Assembly: GCF_900176255.2 (NCBI RefSeq)
Contig: NZ_FXEG02000001.1
Span: forward strand, 248,001 to 312,000
Reading direction: 5' to 3'
DNA from: Mycobacterium ahvazicum
GTDB lineage: Bacteria; Actinomycetota; Actinomycetes; Mycobacteriales; Mycobacteriaceae
Length of the DNA: 64,000 nucleotides
The position numbers were made by a program, and so were the translations under genes. The stretch's first letter is position 1. Each line of letters starts with the position of its first letter. Under the pieces are notes generated by a model. The model was given only the letters and a program-made list of their open reading frames with translations, searched no databases and was not told the origin of the DNA. This document shows, in pieces, positions 15,857-27,266 of this stretch.

Positions 15857-17293
15857 CTACTCGGGCGCGGCCTTGTGCGCGCGCTCGGCTTCGGCAGCCT
15901 CTCGGTTGAGGCGCTGTGCCTCGTAGATCGTGACGTTGGTGCGCGACATCAGCAACGACGCGATTCCCACCGCGATGATGGCTCCGGGCACCACCGAGAA
16001 CGAGCCGGTCATCTCCGCGACCATGATCATGATGGCCAGCGGTGCCCGGGCGACGCTGCCGAAGCAGCTCATCATGCCGACCACGACGAAGATGCCCGGC
16101 CCGTTGGGTATTCCGGGCAGAGCGGCCAGATCGCCAAGACGCCAGACGGCGGCGCCGACGAAGGCGCCGATCACGATGCCGGGCCCGAACAGCCCGCCGG
16201 AGCCCCCGCTGCCGATCGACAGCGAGGTCGCGACGATCTTCGCCAGCGGCAGGACGAGGACGATCCAGAGCGGGATCTGCAGCAGGGCGGTGCGGTCGGC
16301 CGCCAGCTGCGCCCAGCCGTAGCCGCTGCCCAGGATCTCGGGGATCAACAGACCCAGCAGCCCGACCAGCAGGCCGCCCGCCGCGGGCTTGAGGACCGGC
16401 CCGCCCGGCAGTCGGCGGGTGAGCCGGACCGAGGCGTGAAAGATCCAGGCGTACAGGTAGCCGACCGCTGCCGCGACCAGACCGAGCACCACGAACCACA
16501 GCAGCGGCCATGACTTTTCGAAGCGGTACTCGGCGTCGATGTAGCCGAACAGCGGGTCGAAGCCCAGGAACGCACCGAGCACCGCGTACGCCGTCCCCGA
16601 GGTGATGAATCCGGGCAACAGGCAGCGATAGTCGAAGTCGTCGCGGTAGGTGATCGAGGCGGCCAGCACCGCGCCGCCCAGCGGCGCGGCAAAGATCGCG
16701 CCGATACCCGCGCCGATGCCCAGCGCGACCGCGATCCGGCCGTCCTCGTCGGACAGGCCGAGGCGCCGGGTCAGCAGCGAGCAGAAGCCGGCCGAGATCT
16801 GTGCCGTCGGGCCCTCGCGGCCACCCGAACCGCCCGAACCGATCGTCAGCGCGCTGGCGACCATCTTCACCAGCACCGCCCGGAAGCGGATCGCGCGGGG
16901 ATCGGTGTGCACCGCCTCGATGGCTTCGTCGGTGCCGTGCCCGGTGGCCTCCGGTGCGAGCTTGGCCACCAGCAAGGCCGACAGCAGCGCCCCGGCCGTT
17001 GTCACCAGCGGAATAGCCCATGGCCGCGTGAAGCCGGCCGACCCACGGCTGCCGCCCTCGCCCACCGGCGTCGGGATGCGGTAGTCGGCCAGATAGCCCA
17101 GCAGGAAATCGCCGGCGTATTTCAGGACCAGATAGAACACCACCGCGCCCAGGCCCGAGATCACGCCGATCGTGATGCCCAGCGCGAACCACTTGGGCAG
17201 GTAGCTCGCCTGTCTGATCGATGCCCCGAATCGCCCGCCGGCGGCCGCGGCAGGAGCGACAGCGGGCTGGGGCTCGTCCTCCGTCGGCTCCAC
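15857..17293 (-). CDS. ClC-family chloride channel/transporter (Rv0143c counterpart)
   Basis: 478 residues with 10 or more hydrophobic segments. The signature GSGGREGP lies at about 155-162, with E160 as the gating glutamate typical of H+/Cl- exchangers. A second glycine-rich selectivity segment (SIGSGGSGGLFGPG) lies in the C-terminal half. The protein should sit in the inner membrane and move chloride, possibly against protons. No CBS domains follow. The start is a GTG at 17293. It is divergent from the pirin gene, with a perfect palindrome in the gap. Confidence 0.92.
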   Translation of the reverse strand: MEPTEDEPQPAVAPAAAAGGRFGASIRQASYLPKWFALGITIGVISGLGAVVFYLVLKYAGDFLLGYLADYRIPTPVGEGGSRGSAGFTRPWAIPLVTTAGALLSALLVAKLAPEATGHGTDEAIEAVHTDPRAIRFRAVLVKMVASALTIGSGGSGGREGPTAQISAGFCSLLTRRLGLSDEDGRIAVALGIGAGIGAIFAAPLGGAVLAASITYRDDFDYRCLLPGFITSGTAYAVLGAFLGFDPLFGYIDAEYRFEKSWPLLWFVVLGLVAAAVGYLYAWIFHASVRLTRRLPGGPVLKPAAGGLLVGLLGLLIPEILGSGYGWAQLAADRTALLQIPLWIVLVLPLAKIVATSLSIGSGGSGGLFGPGIVIGAFVGAAVWRLGDLAALPGIPNGPGIFVVVGMMSCFGSVARAPLAIMIMVAEMTGSFSVVPGAIIAVGIASLLMSRTNVTIYEAQRLNREAAEAERAHKAAPE

Positions 17294-17317
17294 CGCGCCA
17301 TCCTATGACAGAGCGGA

Positions 17318-17341
17318 ATAACCGGACTCCGGTCCGGTTAT
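17318..17341. promoter_or_regulatory. Perfect palindrome ATAACCGGAC-N4-GTCCGGTTAT
   Basis: Ten-base arms pair perfectly around TCCG. The site is 24 bp upstream of the ClC start and 31 bp upstream of the pirin ATG. The pirin gene is followed directly by a TetR gene, so this is probably the TetR operator controlling pirin-TetR and perhaps the ClC gene. Confidence 0.7.
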
Positions 17342-17371
17342 ATGGGTAGTTCTCAAATGAAGGAGGTTGAT

Positions 17372-18355
17372 ATGCCTGCCATCACCGCAGACACGTTGAC
17401 ATTGCCCAGGGTTGGCGCGGCCGCCCCGCAAGACACCGAACGCCCGGTCCGCTCGATCACCACGGGACCGCGCGGATACGAGGGCGAAGGGTTCCCCGTC
17501 GTCCGGGCATTCGCCGGAGTCAGCGCCGCCGCCCTGGACCCGTTCGTGCACATGGATCAGATGGGCGAGGTGGACTACGAGCCGGGCGAGCCGCGGGGTA
17601 CCGACTGGCACCCGCACCGTGGCTTCGAAACCGTCACCTACCTGATCGACGGCAAGTTCGCGCATCAGGATTCCCACGGCGGTGGTGGGCTGATCACCGA
17701 CGGCGCGACGCAGTGGATGACGGCAGGGTCCGGGATTCTGCACATCGAGACCCCGCCCGCCGAATTGGTCGAAAGCGGCGGCCTGTTCCACGGCATCCAG
17801 CTCTGGGTGAACTTGCCGAAGAAGGACAAGTTCGCGGCGCCCAGGTATCAGGCCATCGAAGCCGTCGACGCCAGGCTGCTCGCCTCCGACGACGGCGGGG
17901 CATTGGTCCGCATCATCGCCGGTGAGATCGGCGGTCAGGGCGGCCCGGGCGTCACATACACGCCAATCACACTGGCGCACGCCACAATTCAAAACGGAGC
18001 ACGGCTCAACATTCCGTGGCGGCGCGATTTCAACGCGCTGGTTTACGTGTTGTCCGGCAGTGGGTCGGTCGGCCCGGTCGGTCATCCGATTCACCAGGGC
18101 CAATTGGCCGTGCTCGGACCCGGCGACCGGATCACGGTAGCGGCCGACTCGACTCAGGAATCGTCGTCGACCTCAGCAATTGATGTGTTACTGCTGGGCG
18201 GACAACCGATTCGCGAGCCGGTATTCCACTACGGGCCATTTGTGATGAACTCCCGCGCGGAATTGCTCCAGGCACTCGAGGACTACCAAGCGGGAAAGTT
18301 CGGCAACATTCCGCCAAATGCTTTAATGCCTACCCGAAGGGGTGGCACACTCTAA
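17372..18355 (+). CDS. Pirin-family protein
   Basis: 327 residues from the ATG at 17372, which has an ideal AAGGAGG six bases upstream. An earlier in-frame ATG at 17342 lies inside the palindrome flank and is less likely. The two-cupin pirin fold is marked by DWHPHRGFETVTYL with H80 and H82, and by GSGILHIETP with H124 and E126. These are the four metal ligands of pirins. Bacterial pirins can act as quercetin dioxygenases or redox-sensing partners. The TetR gene starts 2 bp after its stop, so the two are one unit. Confidence 0.92.
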   Translation: MPAITADTLTLPRVGAAAPQDTERPVRSITTGPRGYEGEGFPVVRAFAGVSAAALDPFVHMDQMGEVDYEPGEPRGTDWHPHRGFETVTYLIDGKFAHQDSHGGGGLITDGATQWMTAGSGILHIETPPAELVESGGLFHGIQLWVNLPKKDKFAAPRYQAIEAVDARLLASDDGGALVRIIAGEIGGQGGPGVTYTPITLAHATIQNGARLNIPWRRDFNALVYVLSGSGSVGPVGHPIHQGQLAVLGPGDRITVAADSTQESSSTSAIDVLLLGGQPIREPVFHYGPFVMNSRAELLQALEDYQAGKFGNIPPNALMPTRRGGTL

Positions 18356-18357
18356 CG

Positions 18358-18993
18358 GTGCCGTCCACGGCGAGGCGCCGGCCGGGCCGTCCACCCGCCG
18401 CGAAGGCAGACGAGACGCGCAAGAGAATCTTGCGCGCCGGTCGCTTGGTGTTCAGCGAACGTGGCTACGAGGGAGCCACATTTCAAGCCATCGCGGTGCG
18501 CGCCGATCTCACCCGGCCGGCCATTAACCACTACTTTTCCAACAAACGGGTGCTGTATCGAGAGGTGCTGAGCGAAACCAGCGAACTCCTCTTCGGGGCC
18601 GGCATCGCACAGGCGGACCGCGAGACGACCCTGATGGCCCGATTGACCGGGTTCATCTCAGCGGCGGTGGCGACGAATTCCGAGCATCCCGCGGCGTCGG
18701 CGTTTCTGATCGGTTCGATTCTGGAATCCCAGCGCCACCCCGAATTGAGCCAAGCAGAAAACGATGCGGTACGGATTTGTCGAGATTTCTTGACGCGTGT
18801 CATCAATGACGCAATCGAGCAGGGTGAGTTCGCTATCCCAATCGATGCCAATGCGTTGATCGAGACGCTTTTGGTGGTGCTGTGCGGCGCCGGGTTCTAC
18901 GCCGGTTATGTCCAGAGCTACCAGGAGATGCAGGCCGTCACCGGCATGCTGGGCCAGTTACTGGAGGGCGCGCTGTTCAAGGGGCGGGACTGA
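18358..18993 (+). CDS. TetR-family regulator paired with pirin
   Basis: 211 residues starting at a GTG 2 bp after the pirin stop. After a basic tail (ARRRPGRPPAAKADETRKRIL) comes the HTH: GYEGATFQAIAVRADLTRPAINHYFSNKRVLY. The C-terminal domain ends in GALFKGRD. It probably represses the pirin-TetR operon through the palindrome at 17318-17341. M. tuberculosis Rv0144, also TetR-like, occupies a similar place, but whether the two are orthologues is not settled here. Confidence 0.88.
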   Translation: MPSTARRRPGRPPAAKADETRKRILRAGRLVFSERGYEGATFQAIAVRADLTRPAINHYFSNKRVLYREVLSETSELLFGAGIAQADRETTLMARLTGFISAAVATNSEHPAASAFLIGSILESQRHPELSQAENDAVRICRDFLTRVINDAIEQGEFAIPIDANALIETLLVVLCGAGFYAGYVQSYQEMQAVTGMLGQLLEGALFKGRD

Positions 18994-19069
18994 GCCCGTT
19001 TTCGGGGGGAGTGAGATCGGGCACAAAGCGTATAGGCTAACTAACTTATTCGGGTAACATGGCCCGGAA

Positions 19070-20023
19070 ATGACTGATCTCGACGACTCCTCCTCGTTGC
19101 AGCCGCCGCTTCCACCCTCGCTCCGGACCGCGGGCGATTCGTGGGCCATCACCGAGCTCGTCGGCGCCACCGCATTGGGTGTCGCGGCCGCACGCGCCGC
19201 GGAGACCGCCGGATCCGATCCGCTGATTCGGGACGATTTCGCCCGGAAACTGGTCTCGCCGGCCGGACCGGCATGGGACCGGTTGACCGACCCCGAGCTG
19301 GCCTGGCTGGACGGCGACGAGCAGGGCCAGCGGGGACATCGTCTCGGCATCGACTACCAGGCCGTGCGCACGCACTTCTTCGACGAGTACTTCGCCGACG
19401 CCACCCGCGACGGAATCCGGCAGGTGGTGATTCTGGCCGCCGGCCTGGACTCGCGGGCCTACCGGTTGCACTGGCCTGCCGAGACCGCGGTTTACGAGAT
19501 CGACCAGCCGCAGGTGCTGGAGTACAAAGGCAAAATTCTGGAATCGCACGTGCCCACCGCCAGCCGGCGCACGGTCGCCGTGGATCTGCGCGACGACTGG
19601 CCGGCGGCGCTGACAGCGGCCGGATTCGACCGCACACAGCCCACGGCTTGGCTGGCCGAGGGCCTGTTGCCCTATCTGCCCAGCGATGCCCAGGACCGGC
19701 TTTTCGAGATGTTCACCGAGCTCAGCGTGCCCGGTAGCCAGGTCGCCATCGAGGTGTTCGGCATCAACGCGAGCAGCAACACCAACCGCTGGCAGCGGAT
19801 GCGCGACCGGCTCGGCCTGGACGTCAACGTCCAGGCGCTGACCTTCCACGAGCCGGACCGATCCGACGCCGCCGAGTGGCTGACCCACCACGGCTGGCAG
19901 GTGAACGTCGTGAACAACCGCGACGAGATGGCCCGCCTGGGCCGCGCCGTCCCCGAAGACCTGGCCGACGATGCCGTCCGCAGCGCCCTGCTGCGTGCGC
20001 GCTTCGCCGGACCATCACACTGA
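19070..20023 (+). CDS. SAM-dependent methyltransferase, Rv0145 counterpart (array copy 1)
   Basis: 317 residues, equal to Rv0145. The COG3315 pattern is complete: [21 protein letters not shown] at the N terminus, [19 protein letters not shown] at 123-132 for [14 protein letters not shown] at 143-153, and [10 protein letters not shown]. The family resembles leucine carboxyl and polyketide O-methyltransferases, but natural substrates are unknown. It is the first of four tandem homologues on the same strand, 30 bp before the second. Its N terminus is longer than the others by about 15 residues. Confidence 0.9.
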   Translation: MTDLDDSSSLQPPLPPSLRTAGDSWAITELVGATALGVAAARAAETAGSDPLIRDDFARKLVSPAGPAWDRLTDPELAWLDGDEQGQRGHRLGIDYQAVRTHFFDEYFADATRDGIRQVVILAAGLDSRAYRLHWPAETAVYEIDQPQVLEYKGKILESHVPTASRRTVAVDLRDDWPAALTAAGFDRTQPTAWLAEGLLPYLPSDAQDRLFEMFTELSVPGSQVAIEVFGINASSNTNRWQRMRDRLGLDVNVQALTFHEPDRSDAAEWLTHHGWQVNVVNNRDEMARLGRAVPEDLADDAVRSALLRARFAGPSH

Positions 20024-20995
<972 letters not shown>

Positions 20996-21010
20996 CCGGC
21001 GGCACGTTAA

Positions 21011-21954
<944 letters not shown>

Positions 21955-21955
<1 letters not shown>

Positions 21956-22872
21956 TGGCACGCACGGCAGACGACTCCTGGGACATCGCCACCAGCGTCG
22001 GGGCCACCGCGGTGATGGTCGCGTTGGCCCGTGCCGCCGAGACCGCCAGCGCGGATCCGCTGATCCGCGACCAATTCGCCGAGCCGCTGGTCTCCACGCC
22101 GGCGCTCGACGGCGTGCGCGAACAGGTGACGGCATGGTGGGCAGGTGCAGAGGACGACGATCCCGACGGCGCGGTTCGGGCCCAGGAGATGATCAACTAC
22201 CAGGCGGTGCGCACGCATTTCTTCGATGCGTACTTCGCCGCCGCGGCCGCCGCCGGTATTCGCCAGGCGGTGATCGTGGCCGCCGGGTTGGATTCGCGCG
22301 CGTACCGGCTGGACTGGCCCGCCGGGACAACGGTTTACGAGATCGACCTGCCCAAGGTCCTCGAGTACAAGGCCGAGACGCTGGCGGGCTCGACGCCCAT
22401 CGCCGTGCGGCGCCCCGTCCCCGTCGACCTGCGCCACGACTGGCCGAAGGCGTTGCGCGAGGCGGGCTATGACGCGAGCCAGCCGACGGCGTGGCTGGCC
22501 GAGGGGCTATTGCCCTTCCTTCCGGCGGCCGCGCAAGAAGCGCTGTTCGTCTCGATCGACGCGCTGAGCGCATCGGGTAGTCGGGTGGCCGTCGAGAATT
22601 TCGGAGTCGACGTGGACAAGCGCCGCGAAGCCGAAGAGCGGTGGGCCGAGCTGAAGGCCAAGCGCGAGGCGCGCGGCCAGGACACCTCGTTCAACCCGTT
22701 CGACCTCTGGTTCGAAGACGAGGGCCGGCCCGACTGCGGCGAGTGGTTCGCCACCCACGGCTGGACGGTGCAGACGGTCAACGCGCGCGAGGAGGCCACC
22801 CGGTTGGGCCGCGAGCCGCAAAACGACGACCGGCCCTTCGCGAACACCTTCATCACCGCAACCAGGGGCTGA
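21955..22872 (+). CDS. SAM-dependent methyltransferase (array copy 4)
   Basis: 305 residues. The ATG at 21955 overlaps the previous stop (TAATG), which fixes the start against a longer open frame. Motifs are [53 protein letters not shown] and AEGLLPFLPAAAQEALF. The Gln of the usual EIDQP is Leu here. It differs most in the region 215-255, with a charged DKRREAEERWAELKAKREA stretch that the other copies lack. Functional divergence is therefore likely. Confidence 0.9.
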
Positions 22873-22955
22873 CCAGGCGGTTCGCCGGAGGGGCACCGGC
22901 CAAGGATCGGCTGCCGGCGCGATATTCGACCGCACCTGTTGGAGCTTCCCTTACC

Positions 22956-22979
22956 TCCCAACCGACCGGATGGTTAGGA
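22956..22979. promoter_or_regulatory. Imperfect palindrome AACCGA-CCGG-AT-GGTT upstream of the aldehyde dehydrogenase
   Basis: Nine of twelve pairs match around the CCGG centre (core 22960-22975). It lies about 77 bp upstream of the aldehyde dehydrogenase ATG. Its AACC/GGTT arms are typical of TetR-family sites, but no regulator gene is adjacent. Confidence 0.4.
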
Positions 22980-23055
22980 TCGCGGTTATCGCCCGTATGT
23001 GTCCGCGCGCACAGTTGTGGGCATTTCCGGGAAGGTGCGAGAGGGGAAGACAGCG

Positions 23056-24495
23056 ATGACTACCGAATCGGTTGCACGCAAGACGTCCGAGTCCACCAAC
23101 GGGGCTTCGTCGGGGCCGGGGGCCCGGCCCGCCGATATCCCCGCGACGGTGGCCCGGCTGCGCCAGACCTTCGCCACCGGGCGCACCCGAGACGTCGAGT
23201 GGCGCAAGCGCCAGCTGCTGGCGCTGGCGCGATTGATGGAGGAGAACGAGACCGCGATCAACGCCGCGCTCGCCGAAGACTTGGACCGCCACCCGTTCGA
23301 GGCGTTCATCGGTGACTTCGCCGGCACCGTCGGCGAGGCGAAGTACGCCGCCAAGAAGGTCCGCAAGTGGATGAGGCGCAAGTACGCGCTCCTCGAAGCG
23401 GCCCAACTGCCCGGCCGCGGCTGGATCCAGTACGAGCCTTACGGCACGGTGCTGGTCATCGGCGCCTGGAACTATCCGTTCTACCTGACCCTGGGTCCGG
23501 CGGTCGGCGCGATCGCAGCCGGAAACGCCGTGATACTCAAGCCCTCGGAAATCGCGGCCGCGTCGTCGCATCTGATGGCCGAGCTGGTCCCGCGCTACCT
23601 CGACAACGACGCCATCGCGGTGTTCGAAGGCGACGGCTCGGTGAGCCAGGAGCTGATCGCGCAGGGCTTGGACCGGGTGATGTTCACCGGCGGCACCGAG
23701 ATCGGCCGCAAGGTCTACGAAGGCGCGGCGCCGCACCTGACCCCGTGCACGCTCGAGCTCGGCGGCAAGAGCCCGGTGATCGTGGCGGCCGACGCCGACC
23801 TGGACGTCGCGGCCAAGCGCATCGCCTGGATCAAACTGCTCAACGGTGGTCAGACCTGCGTGGCCCCCGACTACGTGCTGGCCGACGCGACGATCCGCGA
23901 CGAGCTGGTGACCAAGATCGGTGCGGCCATCACGAAGTACCGCTCGCAAGGGCCGACCGGAATGCGGGTGGCCAATCAGCGTCAGTTCGACCGGCTCACC
24001 AGCTACCTCAACGGCTCGGGCGGCAAAACCACCGTCGGCGGCGGCTCCGACGCGTCGACCCTGCGCATCGAGCCGACGGTCGTCGTCGATCCCGACACGG
24101 ACGGCCCGCTGATGGTCAACGAGATCTTCGGACCGCTGCTGCCGGTGATCACCGTCCAATCTCTGGACGACGCAATACGTTTCGTCAACTCGCGACCGAA
24201 GCCGTTGTCGGCGTACCTGTTCACCAGGTCGCGCGAGGTGCGCGAGAAGGTGATCCAGGAAGTCCCGGCCGGTGGCCTGGTGGTCAACCACCTCGCCTTC
24301 CAGGTCTCCACGGCCAAGTTGCCGTTCGGCGGGGTCGGCGCGTCGGGAATGGGTGCCTACCACGGCAAGTGGGGCTTCGAGGAGTTCAGTCACCGCAAGT
24401 CGGTGATGACCAAACCGACCCGCCCGGATCTGTCCAGCTTCACCTACCCGCCTTACACCGACCGGGCCCTGAAGATGGCGCGCAAGCTCTTTTGA
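23056..24495 (+). CDS. Aldehyde dehydrogenase (Rv0147 counterpart)
   Basis: 479 residues from the ATG at 23056, preceded by a GAGGGGAAGA site. A start at 22999 would add 19 residues. The NAD-binding and catalytic parts are clear: VLVIGAWNYPFYLTLGP, LELGGKSPVIV with the general-base glutamate, and NGGQTCVAPDY with the nucleophilic cysteine. The sequence is of the class 3/fatty-aldehyde type, which oxidises medium- and long-chain aldehydes to acids. It is followed after 54 bp by the SDR gene, as in M. tuberculosis Rv0147-Rv0148. Confidence 0.9.
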   Translation: MTTESVARKTSESTNGASSGPGARPADIPATVARLRQTFATGRTRDVEWRKRQLLALARLMEENETAINAALAEDLDRHPFEAFIGDFAGTVGEAKYAAKKVRKWMRRKYALLEAAQLPGRGWIQYEPYGTVLVIGAWNYPFYLTLGPAVGAIAAGNAVILKPSEIAAASSHLMAELVPRYLDNDAIAVFEGDGSVSQELIAQGLDRVMFTGGTEIGRKVYEGAAPHLTPCTLELGGKSPVIVAADADLDVAAKRIAWIKLLNGGQTCVAPDYVLADATIRDELVTKIGAAITKYRSQGPTGMRVANQRQFDRLTSYLNGSGGKTTVGGGSDASTLRIEPTVVVDPDTDGPLMVNEIFGPLLPVITVQSLDDAIRFVNSRPKPLSAYLFTRSREVREKVIQEVPAGGLVVNHLAFQVSTAKLPFGGVGASGMGAYHGKWGFEEFSHRKSVMTKPTRPDLSSFTYPPYTDRALKMARKLF

Positions 24496-24509
24496 CACAC
24501 TAGCTCGGG

Positions 24510-24523
24510 GGTCGTTCACGACC
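24510..24523. promoter_or_regulatory. Short palindrome GGTCG-N4-CGACC between Rv0147- and Rv0148-like genes
   Basis: A perfect 5-bp inverted repeat sits in the 54-bp gap, 26 bp before the SDR ATG. It could be an operator or a short hairpin. There is no T-tract, so termination is less likely. Confidence 0.25.
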
Positions 24524-24549
24524 GTTGGTTAATTGCAGAGAGGAACCTG

Positions 24550-25413
24550 ATGCCCGGAGTGCAGGATCGCGTCATCGTCGTCACCGGAGCCGGCGGAGGA
24601 CTGGGGCGCGAATATGCGCTCACCCTCGCCAAGGAGGGCGCCAGCGTCATCGTCAATGACCTCGGTGGAGCTCGCGACGGCACCGGAGCCGGCCACAACA
24701 TGGCCGACGAGGTCGTCAAGCAGATCAAAGACGCCGGCGGCCGGGCGGCGGCCAATTACGACAGCGTCGCCGAGCCCGAGGGCGCCGAGAACATCATCAA
24801 GACCGCGCTCGACGAGTTCGGCGCGATCCACGGCGTGGTGAGCAACGCGGGCATCCTGCGCGACGGCACCTTCCACAAGATGTCCTTCGAGAACTGGGAC
24901 GCCGTACTCAAGGTCCACCTCTACGGCGGTTACAACGTCATTCGCGCCGCCTGGCCGCACTTCCGCGAGCAGAGCTACGGCCGCGTCGTCGTCGCCACCT
25001 CGACCAGTGGACTGTTCGGCAACTTCGGCCAGACCAACTACGGCGCGGCCAAGCTCGGGCTCGTCGGTCTGATCAACAGCCTGGCGCTCGAGGGCGCCAA
25101 GTACAACATCCACGCCAACGCCGTCGCCCCGATCGCGGCCACCCGCATGACGCAGGACATCCTGCCGCCCGAGGTACTCGAGAAGCTCACCCCGGAGTAT
25201 GTCGCGCCGGTGGTGTCCTACCTGTGCACCGAGGAAAACCCCAACAGCGCTTCGGTTTTCGTGGTCGGTGGTGGCAAGGTACAGCGCGTCGCGCTGTTCC
25301 AGAACGACGGCGTCAACTTCGACAAGCCGCCGACGGTTGACGATGTCGCCGCGCAGTGGGACCAGATCACCGATCTGTCCGCGGCGAAGCAGGCCGACTT
25401 CAAACTCGGCTGA
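24550..25413 (+). CDS. Short-chain dehydrogenase, MFE-2-like (Rv0148 counterpart)
   Basis: 287 residues. The cofactor loop is VTGAGGGLGREYAL (about residues 11-24), followed by VIVNDLGG and VSNAGILRDGTFHKM. The active site is S...YGAAK in the FGQTNYGAAKLGLVG segment. The DLGGARDGTGAGHNMADEVV insert is typical of the (3R)-hydroxyacyl-CoA dehydrogenase domain of multifunctional enzyme 2. It is predicted to oxidise (3R)-hydroxyacyl-CoA during beta-oxidation. A GAGAGG ribosome-binding site precedes the ATG. Confidence 0.9.
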   Translation: MPGVQDRVIVVTGAGGGLGREYALTLAKEGASVIVNDLGGARDGTGAGHNMADEVVKQIKDAGGRAAANYDSVAEPEGAENIIKTALDEFGAIHGVVSNAGILRDGTFHKMSFENWDAVLKVHLYGGYNVIRAAWPHFREQSYGRVVVATSTSGLFGNFGQTNYGAAKLGLVGLINSLALEGAKYNIHANAVAPIAATRMTQDILPPEVLEKLTPEYVAPVVSYLCTEENPNSASVFVVGGGKVQRVALFQNDGVNFDKPPTVDDVAAQWDQITDLSAAKQADFKLG

Positions 25414-25565
25414 ATGAGCCTGTCGTCGTGGGTGGGCGACCTCCCTTCGGCGAAGCGCTCCAACCGGATTCGCCTTACAGTGGACGAAGACCCAACCAAC
25501 CCCAAGTCGCATAGCGACTGGACCTGACGGCTACTTGGCGGGGTCCAGGGAAAGGCAGCACAGTC

Positions 25566-26432
25566 ATGTCTGAGGAGCTGACGCCGCATTTCGAGGACGT
25601 GCAAGCGCACTACGACCTCTCCGACGACTTCTTTCGTCTGTTCCTCGACCGCACCCAGATGTACACCTGCGCCTACTGGCTGGGTGGCGACGACATGACA
25701 CTGGAACAGGCGCAGATCGCCAAGATCGACCTCTCGCTCGGCAAGCTGGACTTGCGCCCGGGCATGACACTGCTGGACCTCGGCTGCGGCTGGGGCGCCG
25801 CCATGGTGCGGGCCATCGAGAAATACGACGTCAACGTCGTCGGCTTGACGCTGTCGAAGAACCAAGCCAGCCACGCCCAAAAGGTGCTCGACGAAATGGA
25901 CAGCCCGCGTTCCAAGCGGGTGCTACTGGAGGGCTGGGAGCGCTTTCACGAGCCGGTGGACCGAATCGTCGCGATCGGGCCGCTCGAGCATGTCGGCCTG
26001 GACCGCTACACGGCGTTCTTCGAGCGCGCGTACGAGCTGTTGCCGGCCGGCGGCACGTTCCTGCTGCACACGATCACCGTGCTGTCGGAGAAGGAAATCA
26101 TCGCGTCCGGCTTGCCGCTGACTCCGGCGATCGTCGAGTTCAGCGACTTCATGAAGACCGAAATCTTCCCGGGCGGCTATCTGCCGACCATCGACATGGT
26201 CAAGGAGTTCTCGGCGAAGGCCGGCTTCAAGCTGAAGCGTCGCCAGTCGCTGCAGCGGCATTACGCCAAGACCCTGGACGTATGGGCCGCGGGCCTGCAG
26301 GCGCACAAAGCCGAGGCCATCGAGATCCAGTCCGAAGAGGTGTACGAGATGTACATGAAGTACCTGACCGGGTGCGCGAACCTGTTCCGCAAGGGCTACA
26401 CGGACCTCAATCAGTTCACCCTGCGCAAGTAG
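25566..26432 (+). CDS. Mycolic acid cyclopropane synthase/methyltransferase family (CmaA/PcaA-like)
   Basis: 288 residues against a family standard of about 287. Opening ELTPHFEDVQAHYDLSDDFF, SAM motif DLGCGWG at 71-77, and YLTGCANLF with C270 closely match PcaA and MmaA enzymes. Y233 is also kept. The segment that is normally IGAFEHFG reads IGPLEHVG (137-144). The bicarbonate-site glutamate E141 remains, but its neighbours differ. These enzymes methylate or cyclopropanate double bonds of meromycolate chains. In M. tuberculosis the paralogues lie elsewhere, so this is an extra or relocated copy. The stop abuts the convergent ptbB stop with no gap. Confidence 0.9.
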   Translation: MSEELTPHFEDVQAHYDLSDDFFRLFLDRTQMYTCAYWLGGDDMTLEQAQIAKIDLSLGKLDLRPGMTLLDLGCGWGAAMVRAIEKYDVNVVGLTLSKNQASHAQKVLDEMDSPRSKRVLLEGWERFHEPVDRIVAIGPLEHVGLDRYTAFFERAYELLPAGGTFLLHTITVLSEKEIIASGLPLTPAIVEFSDFMKTEIFPGGYLPTIDMVKEFSAKAGFKLKRRQSLQRHYAKTLDVWAAGLQAHKAEAIEIQSEEVYEMYMKYLTGCANLFRKGYTDLNQFTLRK

Positions 26433-27266
26433 TCAGGGTAGCAGTTCGCTGCGCAGGCGGTCTACATCGGTCCGCGTGACGCCCGCATCCCGCAGGTAGG
26501 CCTCCAGCGAGCCGAACTCGCTGTTGATGGTGAGGCGTGCGGCTTCCAGGTATTCGGGGCGCACGCCGAGGACACCGTCGGCCAGCCGGGCTTTGGTGAA
26601 AGTGACGACCTCCGGAGTCAATTCGACGTCGGAGCGCTGCTGGATCATCTCGTAGATGTGCTCGCGCAGTTGGGGTACCGCGGCGTTGCTGCGCAGGTAA
26701 TCGGCGACGATGGTGTCCTCGTCGATGCCGATCGTCTCCAGTACCGTGGCGATCACGAAGCCGGTGCGGTCCTTGCCCGCGAAGCAGTGCGTGAGCACCG
26801 GGCGCCCCGCGGCCAGCAACGAAAAGACATGCTGCACAGCTCGTTGCGCGCCATTGCGGGTGGGGAATTGCCGGTATTCGTCGGTCATGTGGCGGATGGC
26901 GGCCTCGTTGACCTCTTCGTCGGTCTGGTGGGCCTCGCCCTCGAACAGTCGCCGAAACGCGGTCTCGTGCGGCGCTGCGTCTTCTGGGTCGTCGGTCGGC
27001 TCCTCGTCGCCGAGATCGGGAAACGGCAGCAGGTGAATGTCGATGCCATCGGGGACCAGCCCCGGACCGCGCCGGGCCACCTCACGCGCGGCGCGCAGAT
27101 CGGCGACATCGGTAATCCCCAACTCGCGCAGCGTTTCCCGGCCCTCGTCGTCGAGACGGCTCAGCTCGCCGGACCGGAAGAGCCGTCCGGGCCGCAGCGC
27201 GGACACGCCGTCGGCGACATCGCGAAAGTTCCACGCGCCGGACAGTTCTCGCAACGCCTCAGTCAT
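26433..27266 (-). CDS. ptbB: Protein tyrosine/lipid phosphatase PtbB (MptpB)
   Basis: 277 residues; Rv0153c has 276. The phosphatase P-loop HCFAGKDRTG lies at 160-169, with C161 as nucleophile and R167 binding phosphate. The AWNFRDV opening and the long middle lid (FEGEAHQTDEEVN region) match MptpB. In M. tuberculosis it is a secreted triple-specificity phosphatase acting in macrophages; no classical signal peptide is visible. The start overlaps the end of fadE2 by 8 bp on the same strand, so they share a transcript. Confidence 0.93.
   Translation of the reverse strand: MTEALRELSGAWNFRDVADGVSALRPGRLFRSGELSRLDDEGRETLRELGITDVADLRAAREVARRGPGLVPDGIDIHLLPFPDLGDEEPTDDPEDAAPHETAFRRLFEGEAHQTDEEVNEAAIRHMTDEYRQFPTRNGAQRAVQHVFSLLAAGRPVLTHCFAGKDRTGFVIATVLETIGIDEDTIVADYLRSNAAVPQLREHIYEMIQQRSDVELTPEVVTFTKARLADGVLGVRPEYLEAARLTINSEFGSLEAYLRDAGVTRTDVDRLRSELLP

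Noticed and set aside
24510..24523. Possible terminator after the aldehyde dehydrogenase
   Set aside because: The stem is only 5 bp without a T-tract; kept only as a low-confidence palindrome.
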